DNA of 64,000 nt. Source: Streptomyces tailanensis. Lineage in GTDB: Bacteria; Actinomycetota; Actinomycetes; Streptomycetales; Streptomycetaceae. The notes under the pieces are model-generated. The model ran no database searches. It saw only the letters and a list, made by a program, of their open reading frames with translations, and had not been told where the DNA came from. Below, in pieces: positions 34,996 through 42,541 of the stretch. The translations under genes and the position numbers were made by a program. The first letter of the stretch is position 1. Every line of letters begins with the position of its first letter. The stretch covers positions 1 through 64,000 of the forward strand of contig NZ_VTHJ01000036.1 of the NCBI RefSeq assembly GCF_008386495.1. Reading direction: 5' to 3'.

Positions 34996-35016
34996 CAATA
35001 TCCCCTGTTGATATTG
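34996..35016. promoter_or_regulatory. Inverted repeat upstream of small zinc-finger-like gene
   Basis: CAATATC (34996-35002) and GATATTG (35010-35016) form a perfect 7-bp inverted repeat with a seven-base spacer in an AT-rich patch, 57 bases before the ATG at 35073. Probable operator or promoter element. Confidence 0.4.
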
Positions 35017-35072
35017 GTCCTGCTGCACACTGCTCCCCGACAGAGGTCCGCGAAGTGCCGTCTGGAGACGTC

Positions 35073-35279
35073 ATGCCGCAGCTCAACACCAGCAAAGTGA
35101 GCCGCTGGGACCAGCACGGGAGGGAGCACATAGTGCGAGTCCAGCGCTCGGGCGTGCAGCGCACGATCAGATGCGACACGTGCGGCTGGCGCAAGGGGGC
35201 ACAGTTCCTGCCCTGGCTGAAGGCGGAGGAACACCTCGCCGAGGCCCACCAGGCGACGGTGGACCCGGCAAACACGTAA
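35073..35279 (+). CDS. Small Cys2His2-like protein
   Basis: A 68-residue protein with ATG at 35073 and GGAG eight bases upstream. The sequence MPQLNTSKVSRWDQHGREHI is followed by RCDTCGW and AEEHLAEAH, giving Cys-x2-Cys and His-x4-His spaced by 16 residues, the pattern of a small zinc finger. It is hydrophilic, without a signal peptide. It could bind nucleic acid, but no family function is known to me. It appears monocistronic, with an inverted repeat upstream. Confidence 0.6.
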   Translation: MPQLNTSKVSRWDQHGREHIVRVQRSGVQRTIRCDTCGWRKGAQFLPWLKAEEHLAEAHQATVDPANT

Positions 35280-35449
35280 TCCTCCGGTCGATCCCCTCGG
35301 CCCAGTTCGTCGAGCGCCTCGGCGACGCGGTCCATCCCCCGCTGCCAGTGCGCCCGTTGCCGCTCACGCGCTCCACTGCCGTGGGCGAAGCGTGAGAGCG
35401 CCGTTGGGGTGTGGGTCGTCCGTGAGCTGCAACGTGCGTCGTGGCTGGT

Positions 35450-35491
35450 CTCTCCCCCACTCTCGGCTTCGCTCGAGCGGGGACCCCCATC
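35450..35491 (+). repeat. Interspersed repeat family B, copy 1
   Basis: CTCCCCCACTCTCGGCTTCG, followed by CTCGAGCGGGGACCCCCATCG. A near-identical copy in reverse orientation lies at 49081-49126. It runs directly into family A copy 3. Confidence 0.8.
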
Positions 35492-35536
35492 GCGGCGGAG
35501 CCGCATATCGATACAGCCCCGCGCCTTTGGGGCGGG
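35490..35536 (+). repeat. Interspersed repeat family A, copy 3 (partial)
   Basis: Contains GCGGCGGAGCCGC, ATATCGATACAG and the CCCCGCGCCTTTGGGGCGGG end, but the upstream part is replaced by repeat family B. It lies at the 3' end of the convergent CGNR-type gene. Confidence 0.8.
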
Positions 35537-35542
35537 CTGCAC

Positions 35543-36169
35543 TCAGGGAGGTTCAGTCTCCTCGGAGTGGCGCGCGCGGTGGGCGCGGACCTTGTTGCGG
35601 TTGCCGCAGTGCTCCATCGAGCACCAGCGGCGGCGGCCGGGCCGGGAGGTGTCGACGTAGAGGAGGTAGCAGCGCTCGCCGGAGCACATGCGGATGCGTT
35701 CCGCGTACGGCCCGGTGAGGAGGTCGACGGCGTCGCGGGCGACGGTGGAGAGCAGTCGGTCCCCGGTGGCGGGCCCGGGAGCCCAGCCCCGGCTGCCGTC
35801 CGCCCGGAGGGTGGGGGCGAGTGGGGGCCGGGCGGCGGCTTCGTTGATGAGCTGGAGGTCGGCGGAGTCCGCCGCGGCCACGTCCAGTTCGGGGAGCCCG
35901 CCGCCGTGGACGTGCGTGACGACCGTACGGGTCAGCGCGTCGCGCAGCCGCCGGGCGTACGTGACGTCGTCGTCCGTGATGTCGAGTGCCGCGGGGGTGG
36001 GGGCGAGCCGACACTCCTCGACCCATCTGCCCAGGTCAGCTGGGGTGTGCAGGACCTCGAAGCGGGTCAGGGCGCCGGGGCCGCCGGTGACGAGCAGCTC
36101 CAGGCAGAGGGCGCCCGGGTCGAACCGGAAGACATTGCCGGAGTAGGACCGCAGCTGAATCCCCGACAC
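35543..36169 (-). CDS. CGNR zinc-finger protein
   Basis: A protein of about 208 residues with the C-terminal CGNR zinc finger (CSGERC ... CSMEHCGNRNKVRAHRARH), a DNA-binding motif found in actinobacterial regulators, and the usual N-terminal stress-response A/B barrel-like domain (FDPGALCLELLVTGG, then LINEAAARPPLAP). The start is uncertain among GTG codons at 36169, 36178 and 36214; I use 36169, which has GAAGGGG about 11 bases upstream. It diverges from a VOC-family gene with 66 bases between them, containing an inverted repeat, so it may regulate that neighbour and itself. Confidence 0.8.
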   Translation of the reverse strand: MSGIQLRSYSGNVFRFDPGALCLELLVTGGPGALTRFEVLHTPADLGRWVEECRLAPTPAALDITDDDVTYARRLRDALTRTVVTHVHGGGLPELDVAAADSADLQLINEAAARPPLAPTLRADGSRGWAPGPATGDRLLSTVARDAVDLLTGPYAERIRMCSGERCYLLYVDTSRPGRRRWCSMEHCGNRNKVRAHRARHSEETEPP

Positions 36170-36214
36170 TCCCGACACCCCCTTCGAAGCCAGTGCCCTG
36201 GACGAAGAACCCAC

Positions 36215-36235
36215 GTAACCAATATAACCGGTTAC
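36215..36235. promoter_or_regulatory. Inverted repeat and leaderless-type promoter of the VOC gene
   Basis: GTAACC (36215-36220) and GGTTAC (36230-36235) form an inverted repeat. Within it TATAAC (36223-36228) ends seven bases before the ATG at 36236, the spacing expected if transcription starts on the start codon itself. There is no ribosome-binding site. Confidence 0.45.
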
Positions 36236-36697
36236 ATGACTGCAGCAGCGCTGAACTGGAAACTGGTCGTCGACACCCAGGACGCCCAGCCCCTGGCCGA
36301 CTTCTGGGCCGCGGCCCTGGGCTACGAGGTGGAGAACCCCGGCGAGCTGATCGCCCACCTCCTCACCACCGGCGCCCTCCCCGAGGCCGCCGTCACCGAA
36401 CACAACGGCCACCGCGTCTTCCGCGGCTACGCCGCCGTCCGGCACCCCGACGATCCGTACGACGCCTTCACCGGCATCGGCCAGGGCCGCCGCCTCCTCT
36501 TCCAGGACATCCCCGAACCCAAGACGGTCAAGAACCGCCTCCACATCGACATCCACGCCGAAGAGGGCGACCGCGACGCCCTCGTCACCCGCCTGGAAAC
36601 CCTCGGCGCCACCCGCGTCGAGGAATTCGACAAGGGCCCGGCGGGCCATTGGTGGGTGATGCGGGACCCGGAGGGCAACGAGTTCTGCGTGGCTTAG
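36236..36697 (+). CDS. VOC (glyoxalase/dioxygenase superfamily) protein
   Basis: A 153-residue protein with two beta-alpha-beta-beta-beta modules of the vicinal-oxygen-chelate fold: LNWKLVVDTQDAQPLADFWA at the N-terminus and RLHIDIHAEEGDRDALVTRL in the second half, closing with WWVMRDPEGNEFCVA. Metal-ligand positions could be the His in LHIDIHAE and the Glu in GNEFC. Members include glyoxalases, dioxygenases and drug-binding resistance proteins, so the substrate is open. ATG at 36236 has no Shine-Dalgarno sequence and seems leaderless. Divergent from the CGNR gene. Confidence 0.8.
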   Translation: MTAAALNWKLVVDTQDAQPLADFWAAALGYEVENPGELIAHLLTTGALPEAAVTEHNGHRVFRGYAAVRHPDDPYDAFTGIGQGRRLLFQDIPEPKTVKNRLHIDIHAEEGDRDALVTRLETLGATRVEEFDKGPAGHWWVMRDPEGNEFCVA

Positions 36698-36766
36698 CAC
36701 CGCCCCCGCGCCGGGTGACGTGCCGCGCCCGCTGGACCCGCCTCACGGACGCCGTCCCCACTCACC

Positions 36767-37360
36767 TCAGGCCCGCAGCCCCCGCAGCACCAGGTCCAGC
36801 ACTGCCGTGAACTGCTTCTCGATGTCCGGCTCTTGCCAGGCGGGGGCGAAGGAGGGCTTGTGGAAGCGGGAGGTGGCGTGGAAGACGGCGCGGGCGGTGG
36901 TCGTGGGGTCGGTGCTCGCGAAGGTGCCGGTGGCTGTGCCGGAACGGATGATCCCCGTCAGCTGGGCGGTGAGGTCGGCGATGTGGGCGGCGACCGCCTC
37001 GCCGTTCTCCTCGGCGAGGACCTGGTAGGTGGCGAACAGCTCGGGGTCGTCGCCGGCCTTGCGGCGCTTGGCCTCGAAGAGGGTGGTCAGCCAGTCACGG
37101 AGGCGGGCCTCCGGGTCGCGGTCCTCGGCGGTGGCGACCGCGGTCAGGGTCGCCGTCGTACGGTCCAGCCACCGCTTGGTGACCGCCTCCCGCAGGGCCG
37201 CCTTCGTGCGGAAGTGGCGGTAGACGCTCCCGTGGCTGACGCCGAGCGCGCGGGCCACGTCCACCACGGTGGCCTTGGCGGGGCCGTGGCGGCGCAGCAC
37301 CTCCTCGGTGGCCACGAGGATGCGCTCGGCGGTCAGGGGCTCGGTGGTGGGCGGTGCCAT
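36767..37360 (-). CDS. TetR-family transcriptional regulator
   Basis: A 197-residue repressor. The N-terminal three-helix DNA-binding domain is typical (LVATEEVLRRHGPAKATVVD, then VARALGVSHGSVYRHFRTKA). The C-terminal helical ligand domain shows EARLRDWLTTLFEAKRRKAG. It starts with ATG at 37360. It lies 26 bases downstream of the aldo/keto reductase gene on the same strand, so they are likely one operon. The 38-base palindrome before that operon is the best candidate for its operator, which would make it autoregulated. Confidence 0.9.
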   Translation of the reverse strand: MAPPTTEPLTAERILVATEEVLRRHGPAKATVVDVARALGVSHGSVYRHFRTKAALREAVTKRWLDRTTATLTAVATAEDRDPEARLRDWLTTLFEAKRRKAGDDPELFATYQVLAEENGEAVAAHIADLTAQLTGIIRSGTATGTFASTDPTTTARAVFHATSRFHKPSFAPAWQEPDIEKQFTAVLDLVLRGLRA

Positions 37361-37386
37361 GAGGGGAACCGTACCGGGAGAAAGGA

Positions 37387-38397
37387 TCAGCGTTCGCTGT
37401 CGAGATGTGCCATCTGGGCCGCCGGGTAGCGGTCGCCCGCCGCCGCGTCGGCCGGGACGGCCTCCTCGATCGCCGCCAGGTCGGCCGCGTCCAGGGTCAC
37501 CTCCAGCGCGCCCAGCGCCTCCGCCAGGCGGTCCCGGCGGCGGGCGCCCACGAGCGGCACGATGTCCTCGCCACGGGCCAGGACCCAGGCGATCGCGATC
37601 TGCGCGACCGTCGTCCCCTTCTGCTCGGCGATCTTCCGCAGCTGTTCGACCAGGTCGAGGTTGTGCTGGAGGTTCTCCCCCTGGAAGCGCGGCGAGATCG
37701 CCCGGAAGTCGCCCACCCCCAGCTGCCGGTCGCGCGTGAAATGCCCGGAGATCAGGCCACGGGACAGCACTCCGTAGGCCGTGATCGCGATGCCCAGTTC
37801 CCGGGTGACCGGCAGGATCTCGGCCTCGATACCGCGCGAGATGAGGGAGTACTCGATCTGGAGGTCCACGATCGGGGCCGTTGCGGCCGCCCGGCGGATC
37901 GTCTCCGCGCCGACCTCGCTCAGGCCGATGTGCCGTACGTACCCCTTCTCCACCAGCTCCGCGATCGCGCCGACCGTCTCCTCGATCGGTACGTCGGGGT
38001 CGACCCGCGCGATCCGGTAGACGTCGATGTGGTCCACGCCGAGGCGCTGGAGCGAGTACGCGACGAAGTTCCTCACCGCCGCGGGGCGGCCGTCGTAGCC
38101 GAGCCAGCTCCCGTCCGGGCCACGCAGCGCCCCGAACTTGACGCTGGTCAGCGCCTGCTCCCGACGCGCGGCGGGCGCGGTGCGCAGGGCCTCGCCGATC
38201 AGCAGTTCGTTGTGGCCCATGCCGTAGAAGTCGCCCGTGTCGAGCAGGGTGACGCCGGATTCGAGGGCCGCGTGGATCGTGGCGATGGACTCCGCGCGGT
38301 CGGCTCCGCCGTACAGCGCGGACATGCCCATGCAGCCGAGGCCGAGGGCGGAGACCTGGGGGCCGGTGGTTCCGAGGGTTCGGGTTCGCATCGTCAT
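37387..38397 (-). CDS. Aldo/keto reductase
   Basis: NADPH-dependent TIM-barrel oxidoreductase of 336 residues. Signature sequences are LGLGCMGMSALYGG, LLDTGDFYGMGHNELLIGEAL with catalytic Asp and Tyr, SVKFGALRGPDG with the catalytic Lys, and the YSLISRGIEAE segment with NADPH-binding C-terminus (RRRDRLAEALGALE). It belongs to the Streptomyces group of AKR13-like proteins that reduce aldehydes or quinones. I start at the ATG at 38397; others at 38391 and 38433. A 16-bp inverted repeat lies just upstream (38413-38450), and the TetR gene follows, which suggests induction by a toxic carbonyl or antibiotic. Confidence 0.88.
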   Translation of the reverse strand: MTMRTRTLGTTGPQVSALGLGCMGMSALYGGADRAESIATIHAALESGVTLLDTGDFYGMGHNELLIGEALRTAPAARREQALTSVKFGALRGPDGSWLGYDGRPAAVRNFVAYSLQRLGVDHIDVYRIARVDPDVPIEETVGAIAELVEKGYVRHIGLSEVGAETIRRAAATAPIVDLQIEYSLISRGIEAEILPVTRELGIAITAYGVLSRGLISGHFTRDRQLGVGDFRAISPRFQGENLQHNLDLVEQLRKIAEQKGTTVAQIAIAWVLARGEDIVPLVGARRRDRLAEALGALEVTLDAADLAAIEEAVPADAAAGDRYPAAQMAHLDSER

Positions 38398-38412
38398 GCG
38401 TTCCACGATGAC

Positions 38413-38450
38413 ATGACAGCTGACAGATTTCAATATCTGTCAGCTGTCAT
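38413..38450. promoter_or_regulatory. 38-base palindromic operator upstream of AKR-TetR operon
   Basis: ATGACAGCTGACAGAT (38413-38428) and its exact complement ATCTGTCAGCTGTCAT (38435-38450) surround six bases (TTCAAT). It lies 16 bases before the AKR start and would block transcription when bound. Each arm also contains TGACAG twice, so two dimers could bind. Confidence 0.75.
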
Positions 38451-38484
38451 TCGTTAGTCGACGGTCATCTCTCCTTGTCGGCCC

Positions 38485-39444
38485 TCATCCCTGCCGCAGC
38501 GGAATCGCCAGATCCACCACCTGCCGCCCCTTCCCGAAGCTCCCCGTCGCGCTCGCCTTCCCCGTCAGCAGGTTGACGCTGAGCATCTGCGAGCCGGTGA
38601 CCGCGTACCCGGCGTTCGCCCCGCTACGGCGGGAGCTGTAGATGTCGAAGCCGGAGTTGAGCGGGGCGTTGACGCCCAGCTTCCCCGTGGGGGCCAGGTT
38701 GCCCGCGTTGGCCGGGGACTGGATCGAGATCTGGTCCTGGCCGGTGTCGAGGTCGAAGAGTGTGGTCGCGGTCGTGGTGTCGAGGTCGTTGTTGGTGTAC
38801 GCCGCGCCGGTGACGCCCTGGGCGGTGGTGCCGGTGGTGGCGGGCGGGACCGGCGGGTTGGTGAGGGTGCCGTCGGCGGCCGTGGTGCCGGCGGCCGGAG
38901 CGCCCTGGGGGTCGTCGAGGTTGTGGCGGAGGTTCTGGCCGGTGTCGCTGATCACCCGGAGCCGGTTGGCGGCGGGGTTGAAGTCGACGCCGTACGACGT
39001 GCCCCGGAGGGCGACCGTGAGCTGGGAGACCTTGCCGGCCTTGGCTCCCACCTCGCGGAGGATGTAGATGCCTCCCTTGTCGCCGACGCCGTAGAGCTTG
39101 TTGTTCTGGACGCGGTAGTCGATGCCTACGAGCTTGGTGTCGCCCTTGAGGCCGGCGACCCTGCCGAGCGGGACGGCGGCGCCGGGCTTGTCGACGCGGA
39201 AGGCGATGAGCCGCTGGTCGGCGGTGAGGCCGATGGCCTTCAGACCGCTCGGGGCGGCCGCGCCACCGATGCCGCCCTTGGCCTCGATGCCCGAGGTGCC
39301 CGAAGAGCCCGAGCCCTGCGTGGAGCCTCCGGCACCCGACCCCGCCGACGCCGGTGACCCGCCCAGCGCGCCCGATCCGACCACGCCGACCGTTCCGATC
39401 GCCACCGCCATGGTCAGTACGCCGATGACAGCTTGCTTGCGCAT
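38485..39444 (-). CDS. Exported DUF4394-type protein
   Basis: A 319-residue secreted protein. The N-terminal signal peptide (MRKQAVIGVLTMAVAIGTVG, then a Gly/Ser-rich stretch) is followed by a domain of repeated beta-propeller-like blades matching DUF4394: GLTADQRLIAFRVDKPG, LVGIDYRVQNNKLYGVGDKG, YGVDFNPAANRLRVISDTGQ and AYTNNDLDTTTATTLFDLDT. The function of the domain is unknown. It starts with ATG at 39444, preceded by ACGGGGG. The linker (about residues 28-60) is Gly/Ser-rich. Divergent from an endonuclease/phosphatase-type gene; nothing else suggests a role. Confidence 0.82.
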   Translation of the reverse strand: MRKQAVIGVLTMAVAIGTVGVVGSGALGGSPASAGSGAGGSTQGSGSSGTSGIEAKGGIGGAAAPSGLKAIGLTADQRLIAFRVDKPGAAVPLGRVAGLKGDTKLVGIDYRVQNNKLYGVGDKGGIYILREVGAKAGKVSQLTVALRGTSYGVDFNPAANRLRVISDTGQNLRHNLDDPQGAPAAGTTAADGTLTNPPVPPATTGTTAQGVTGAAYTNNDLDTTTATTLFDLDTGQDQISIQSPANAGNLAPTGKLGVNAPLNSGFDIYSSRRSGANAGYAVTGSQMLSVNLLTGKASATGSFGKGRQVVDLAIPLRQG

Positions 39445-39690
39445 GAAAGCCCCCGTTGGAGATGTGCGGCCCGCCCCCTGCGGGCCGTATGTCTTCTCGT
39501 TCGGAGCGGTGGGTCGGGGCGGATTGGTGCCCGGTGCGGAAAATTTCCCGGTGTTCCGGAAATTCTCCATGACGCTCCGTTGGACACGGATCATCCGCTC
39601 TCGGAGAATTTTGGTTGTCGGCGCGCAGTCAGCTCGGAGCGGCGCCTGCCACCGGCCGCGCGACTGCCTGCGCCGCCCGAGGAGGGCGCG

Positions 39691-40806
39691 ATGACCATCC
39701 GTATCGCCACTTACAACACCGAGAACCTGTTCCGCCGCCCCAAGATCTTCGGGTTCGCGAGCGGGCAGGCGCGGGAGAAGGTCCTGCGCGAGTTCAACGA
39801 GTTGGTCGACCTCCTCGACAAGGAGGTCTACTCGGAGGACGACAAGACGCGGATCACCGAACTGATCAAGGCGCACCGCGCCTGGGACTCCGACCCGGAC
39901 ACCCGAGGACCGATCTTCGTCAACCAGCTCAAGGGATCGGGCGCCAAGCTCTTCACGAGGACCGACACCGCGAACCCGGACGACCCCAGAATCAGGATCG
40001 TGGCCAAAGGGCGTACGAAATGGGCGGGTTGGGCGGAACTCGTACGGGACGACCTCGGCCTGGAATCCGTGCGGAACACCGCGCGGGTGATCACCGAGAT
40101 CGATGCCGACATAGTGCTCACGGTCGAGGTCGAGGACCGCCTCACCCTGGACCGCTTCAACACCCAGATCCTCGGCGGCACACCGGGGAAGAAGCCGTAC
40201 CCGTTCAACATGCTGATCGACGGCAACGACACCCGGGGCATCGATGTCGGCATCCTCAGCCGGCACCCGATCACGTCCGTGCGGTCGCACCTCTCCGAGA
40301 AACGGAACGGCTCCGACGACCCGCTCTTCAGCCGGGACTGCCCCGAGTTCGAGATACAGGTGAACGGGACGCCTCTGTGGATCCTGGGCAACCACTTCAA
40401 GAGCCAGATAGGCGGAGGCGGGGGCCTGCGCCTGGAGCAGGCGAGGAGGGTCCGGGAGATATACGAGGCCGCCCTCCGGCGATCGGCGCACGTCATAGTC
40501 GCCGGAGACCTCAACGACTCACTGACCAGCCAGCCGATCAAGCACCTCCTGGCCGCCGGGCTCCAGGACGCGATGAGCCACGACAGCTACCGGGGAGACC
40601 CCGGCACCCACGGCACCGGCAAGCAGGACGAGCAGAAGCTCGACTACCTCATGTTCTCGCCCGCCCTGTGGGACAAGGTGCGGAAGGTGCAGGTGGAGCG
40701 GCGCGGAACCTGGGCCCCCAACACCTTCACGCCCTTCGACACCGTGAAGTCACGCCTCACCCAGGCCTCCGACCACGCGGCCCTGTTCGCCGACCTGGAC
40801 CTGTGA
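39691..40806 (+). CDS. Endonuclease/exonuclease/phosphatase family protein
   Basis: A 371-residue metal-dependent phosphoesterase of the DNase I/sphingomyelinase fold. Motifs in order: IRIATYNTENLF (Asn), a metal-binding Glu in VLTVEVEDRLTL, GIDVGILSRHPI, WILGNHFKSQ (His), HVIVAGDLNDS (Asp and Asn) and the C-terminal QASDHAALFADLDL (Asp-His). All catalytic positions are present. No signal peptide is evident. ATG at 39691 has GGAGG a few bases upstream. The substrate (nucleic acid, phospholipid or inositol phosphate) is undetermined. Confidence 0.85.
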   Translation: MTIRIATYNTENLFRRPKIFGFASGQAREKVLREFNELVDLLDKEVYSEDDKTRITELIKAHRAWDSDPDTRGPIFVNQLKGSGAKLFTRTDTANPDDPRIRIVAKGRTKWAGWAELVRDDLGLESVRNTARVITEIDADIVLTVEVEDRLTLDRFNTQILGGTPGKKPYPFNMLIDGNDTRGIDVGILSRHPITSVRSHLSEKRNGSDDPLFSRDCPEFEIQVNGTPLWILGNHFKSQIGGGGGLRLEQARRVREIYEAALRRSAHVIVAGDLNDSLTSQPIKHLLAAGLQDAMSHDSYRGDPGTHGTGKQDEQKLDYLMFSPALWDKVRKVQVERRGTWAPNTFTPFDTVKSRLTQASDHAALFADLDL

Positions 40807-40827
40807 ACGCCGAGCCCCACGCCTCGT

Positions 40828-40899
40828 AAGGGGCGCGGGGCTCTGTCAATTTGCGGCTCCGCCGCGTGGGCGCGACCAGCCACGCACAAACCCGCGGCC
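40828..40899 (-). repeat. Interspersed repeat family A, copy 4
   Basis: Reverse-oriented copy with GCGGCTCCGCCGCGTGGGCG. It lies 3' of glyS in the sense direction of that gene, 53 bases beyond its stop. Confidence 0.85.
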
Positions 40900-40952
40900 G
40901 GCCAATCACACAAGCCAGGCAGACACTGACGCGAAAGCCAACATCCAACCGC

Positions 40953-42335
40953 CTAGCAGCCGATGAGACGCCCAGCGAGGTAACCCTCGATCTGGTCCAG
41001 CGAAACCCGCTCCTGCTTCATGGAGTCCCGCTCACGAACCGTCACCGCGTTGTCGTCCAGCGTGTCGAAGTCGACGGTCACGCAGTACGGCGTACCGATC
41101 TCGTCCTGGCGGCGGTAACGGCGCCCGATCGCGCCGGCGTCGTCGAACTCGATGTTCCAGTGCTGGCGCAGCGCCTGGGCGAGCCCCTTGGCCTTCGGGG
41201 ACAGCTCGGGGTTGCGGGACAGCGGCAGCACGGCCACCTTCACCGGGGCGAGGCGGTGGTCGAGGCGCAGCACCGTGCGCTTCTCCAGCTTGCCCTTGGC
41301 GTTCGGGGCCTCGTCCTCGGTGTAGGCGTCCAGCAGGAACGCCAGCATCGTGCGGCCGACACCGGCGGCCGGCTCGATGACGAACGGGGTGTAGCGCTCG
41401 CCGGCCTCCTGGTCGAAGTAGAAGAGGTCCTGGCCGGAGGCCTTGGAGTGCGCGGTGAGGTCGTAGTCCGTCCGGTTGGCGACGCCCTCCAGCTCGCCCC
41501 ACTCGCTGCCGCCGAACTGGAAGCGGTACTCGATGTCGGCGGTGCGCTTGGAGTAGTGGGAGAGCTTCTCCTGCGGGTGCTCGTACCAGCGCATGTTCTC
41601 GGCGCGCAGACCCAGGCCGGTGTACCAGTTCCACCGCTCCTGCATCCAGTAGTCCTGCCACTTCTCGTCCTCGCCCGGCTTGACGAAGAACTCCATCTCC
41701 ATCTGCTCGAACTCGCGGGTGCGGAAGATGAAGTTGCCCGGCGTGATCTCGTTGCGGAAGGACTTGCCCATCTGGGCGATGCCGAACGGGGGCTTGCGGC
41801 GCGAAGTAGTCTGCACCTGGGCGAAGTTGGTGAAGATGCCCTGGGCGGTCTCGGGGCGCAGGTAGGCGACGGAGCCGGTGTCCTGGGTGGGGCCGAGGTG
41901 GGTGGAGAGCAGGCCGGAGAACTGCTTGGGCTCGGTGAACTGGCCCTTGTTGCCGCAGTTCGGGCAGTTGATGTCGGCCAGGCCGTTCTCCGGCAGGCGG
42001 CCCTTCTTCTCCTCGTAGGCCTCCTCCAGGTGGTCCGCGCGGAACCGCTTGTGGCAGGAGGTGCACTCGGTGAGCGGGTCGGAGAACGTGGCGACGTGGC
42101 CGGAAGCGACCCAGACCTCGGAGGCCAGGATGACGGACGAGTCGATACCGACGACGTCCTCGCGCGACGTCACCATGTAGCGCCACCACTGGCGCTTGAT
42201 GTTCTCCTTGAGCTCGACACCCAGCGGTCCGTAGTCCCAGGCGGCACGCTGACCGCCGTAGATCTCGCTGCACGGGAATACGAAGCCACGGCGCTTGCTC
42301 AGGCTGACGATGGTGTCGATCTTGTCGGCGGCCAC
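40953..42335 (-). CDS. glyS: Glycine--tRNA ligase (class II, alpha2 type)
   Basis: Charges tRNA-Gly with glycine; cytoplasmic homodimer. The 460 residues match the actinobacterial enzyme. Class II motifs are visible: motif 2 GKSFRNEITPG with its Arg and motif 3 GVGRTMLAFL near residue 335. A zinc-ribbon insertion with CTSC and CPNCG lies near residues 90-130. The C-terminal anticodon-binding domain has LAPVKVAVLPLS and ends in LAGRLIGC. I choose the GTG at 42335 (MAADKIDTIVSL) because it matches the family N-terminus and has GAGAG upstream. A family A repeat lies downstream. Confidence 0.96.
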   Translation of the reverse strand: MAADKIDTIVSLSKRRGFVFPCSEIYGGQRAAWDYGPLGVELKENIKRQWWRYMVTSREDVVGIDSSVILASEVWVASGHVATFSDPLTECTSCHKRFRADHLEEAYEEKKGRLPENGLADINCPNCGNKGQFTEPKQFSGLLSTHLGPTQDTGSVAYLRPETAQGIFTNFAQVQTTSRRKPPFGIAQMGKSFRNEITPGNFIFRTREFEQMEMEFFVKPGEDEKWQDYWMQERWNWYTGLGLRAENMRWYEHPQEKLSHYSKRTADIEYRFQFGGSEWGELEGVANRTDYDLTAHSKASGQDLFYFDQEAGERYTPFVIEPAAGVGRTMLAFLLDAYTEDEAPNAKGKLEKRTVLRLDHRLAPVKVAVLPLSRNPELSPKAKGLAQALRQHWNIEFDDAGAIGRRYRRQDEIGTPYCVTVDFDTLDDNAVTVRERDSMKQERVSLDQIEGYLAGRLIGC

Positions 42336-42504
42336 GGTGCTCTCTTCATTACGACGACGGGCGACGAAGCGATGCGCTCCTGGAGGAAGCGGATGCACTT
42401 CAGAGCGAATGCCTCAGGTTACCGGCGGGGGCTCCCCTCCAATCAAATCGGTTCCGGTCCCAGATCGGACAAAGGCCTTACCCAGGGCTTACCACCCGGC
42501 TTGT

Positions 42505-42541
42505 TGACAATCGTTTCCAGACAAGATGAAAATGACTGTCA
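42505..42541 (+). promoter_or_regulatory. Candidate Zur boxes in the zinc transporter promoter
   Basis: TGACAATCGTTTCCA (42505-42519) and TGAAAATGACTGTCA (42527-42541) are each 7-1-7 imperfect palindromes resembling the Streptomyces Zur consensus (TGAAAATGATTTTCA). The first overlaps a possible -35 TTGACA (42504-42509); the second covers the -10 region and start codon. Confidence 0.6.
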
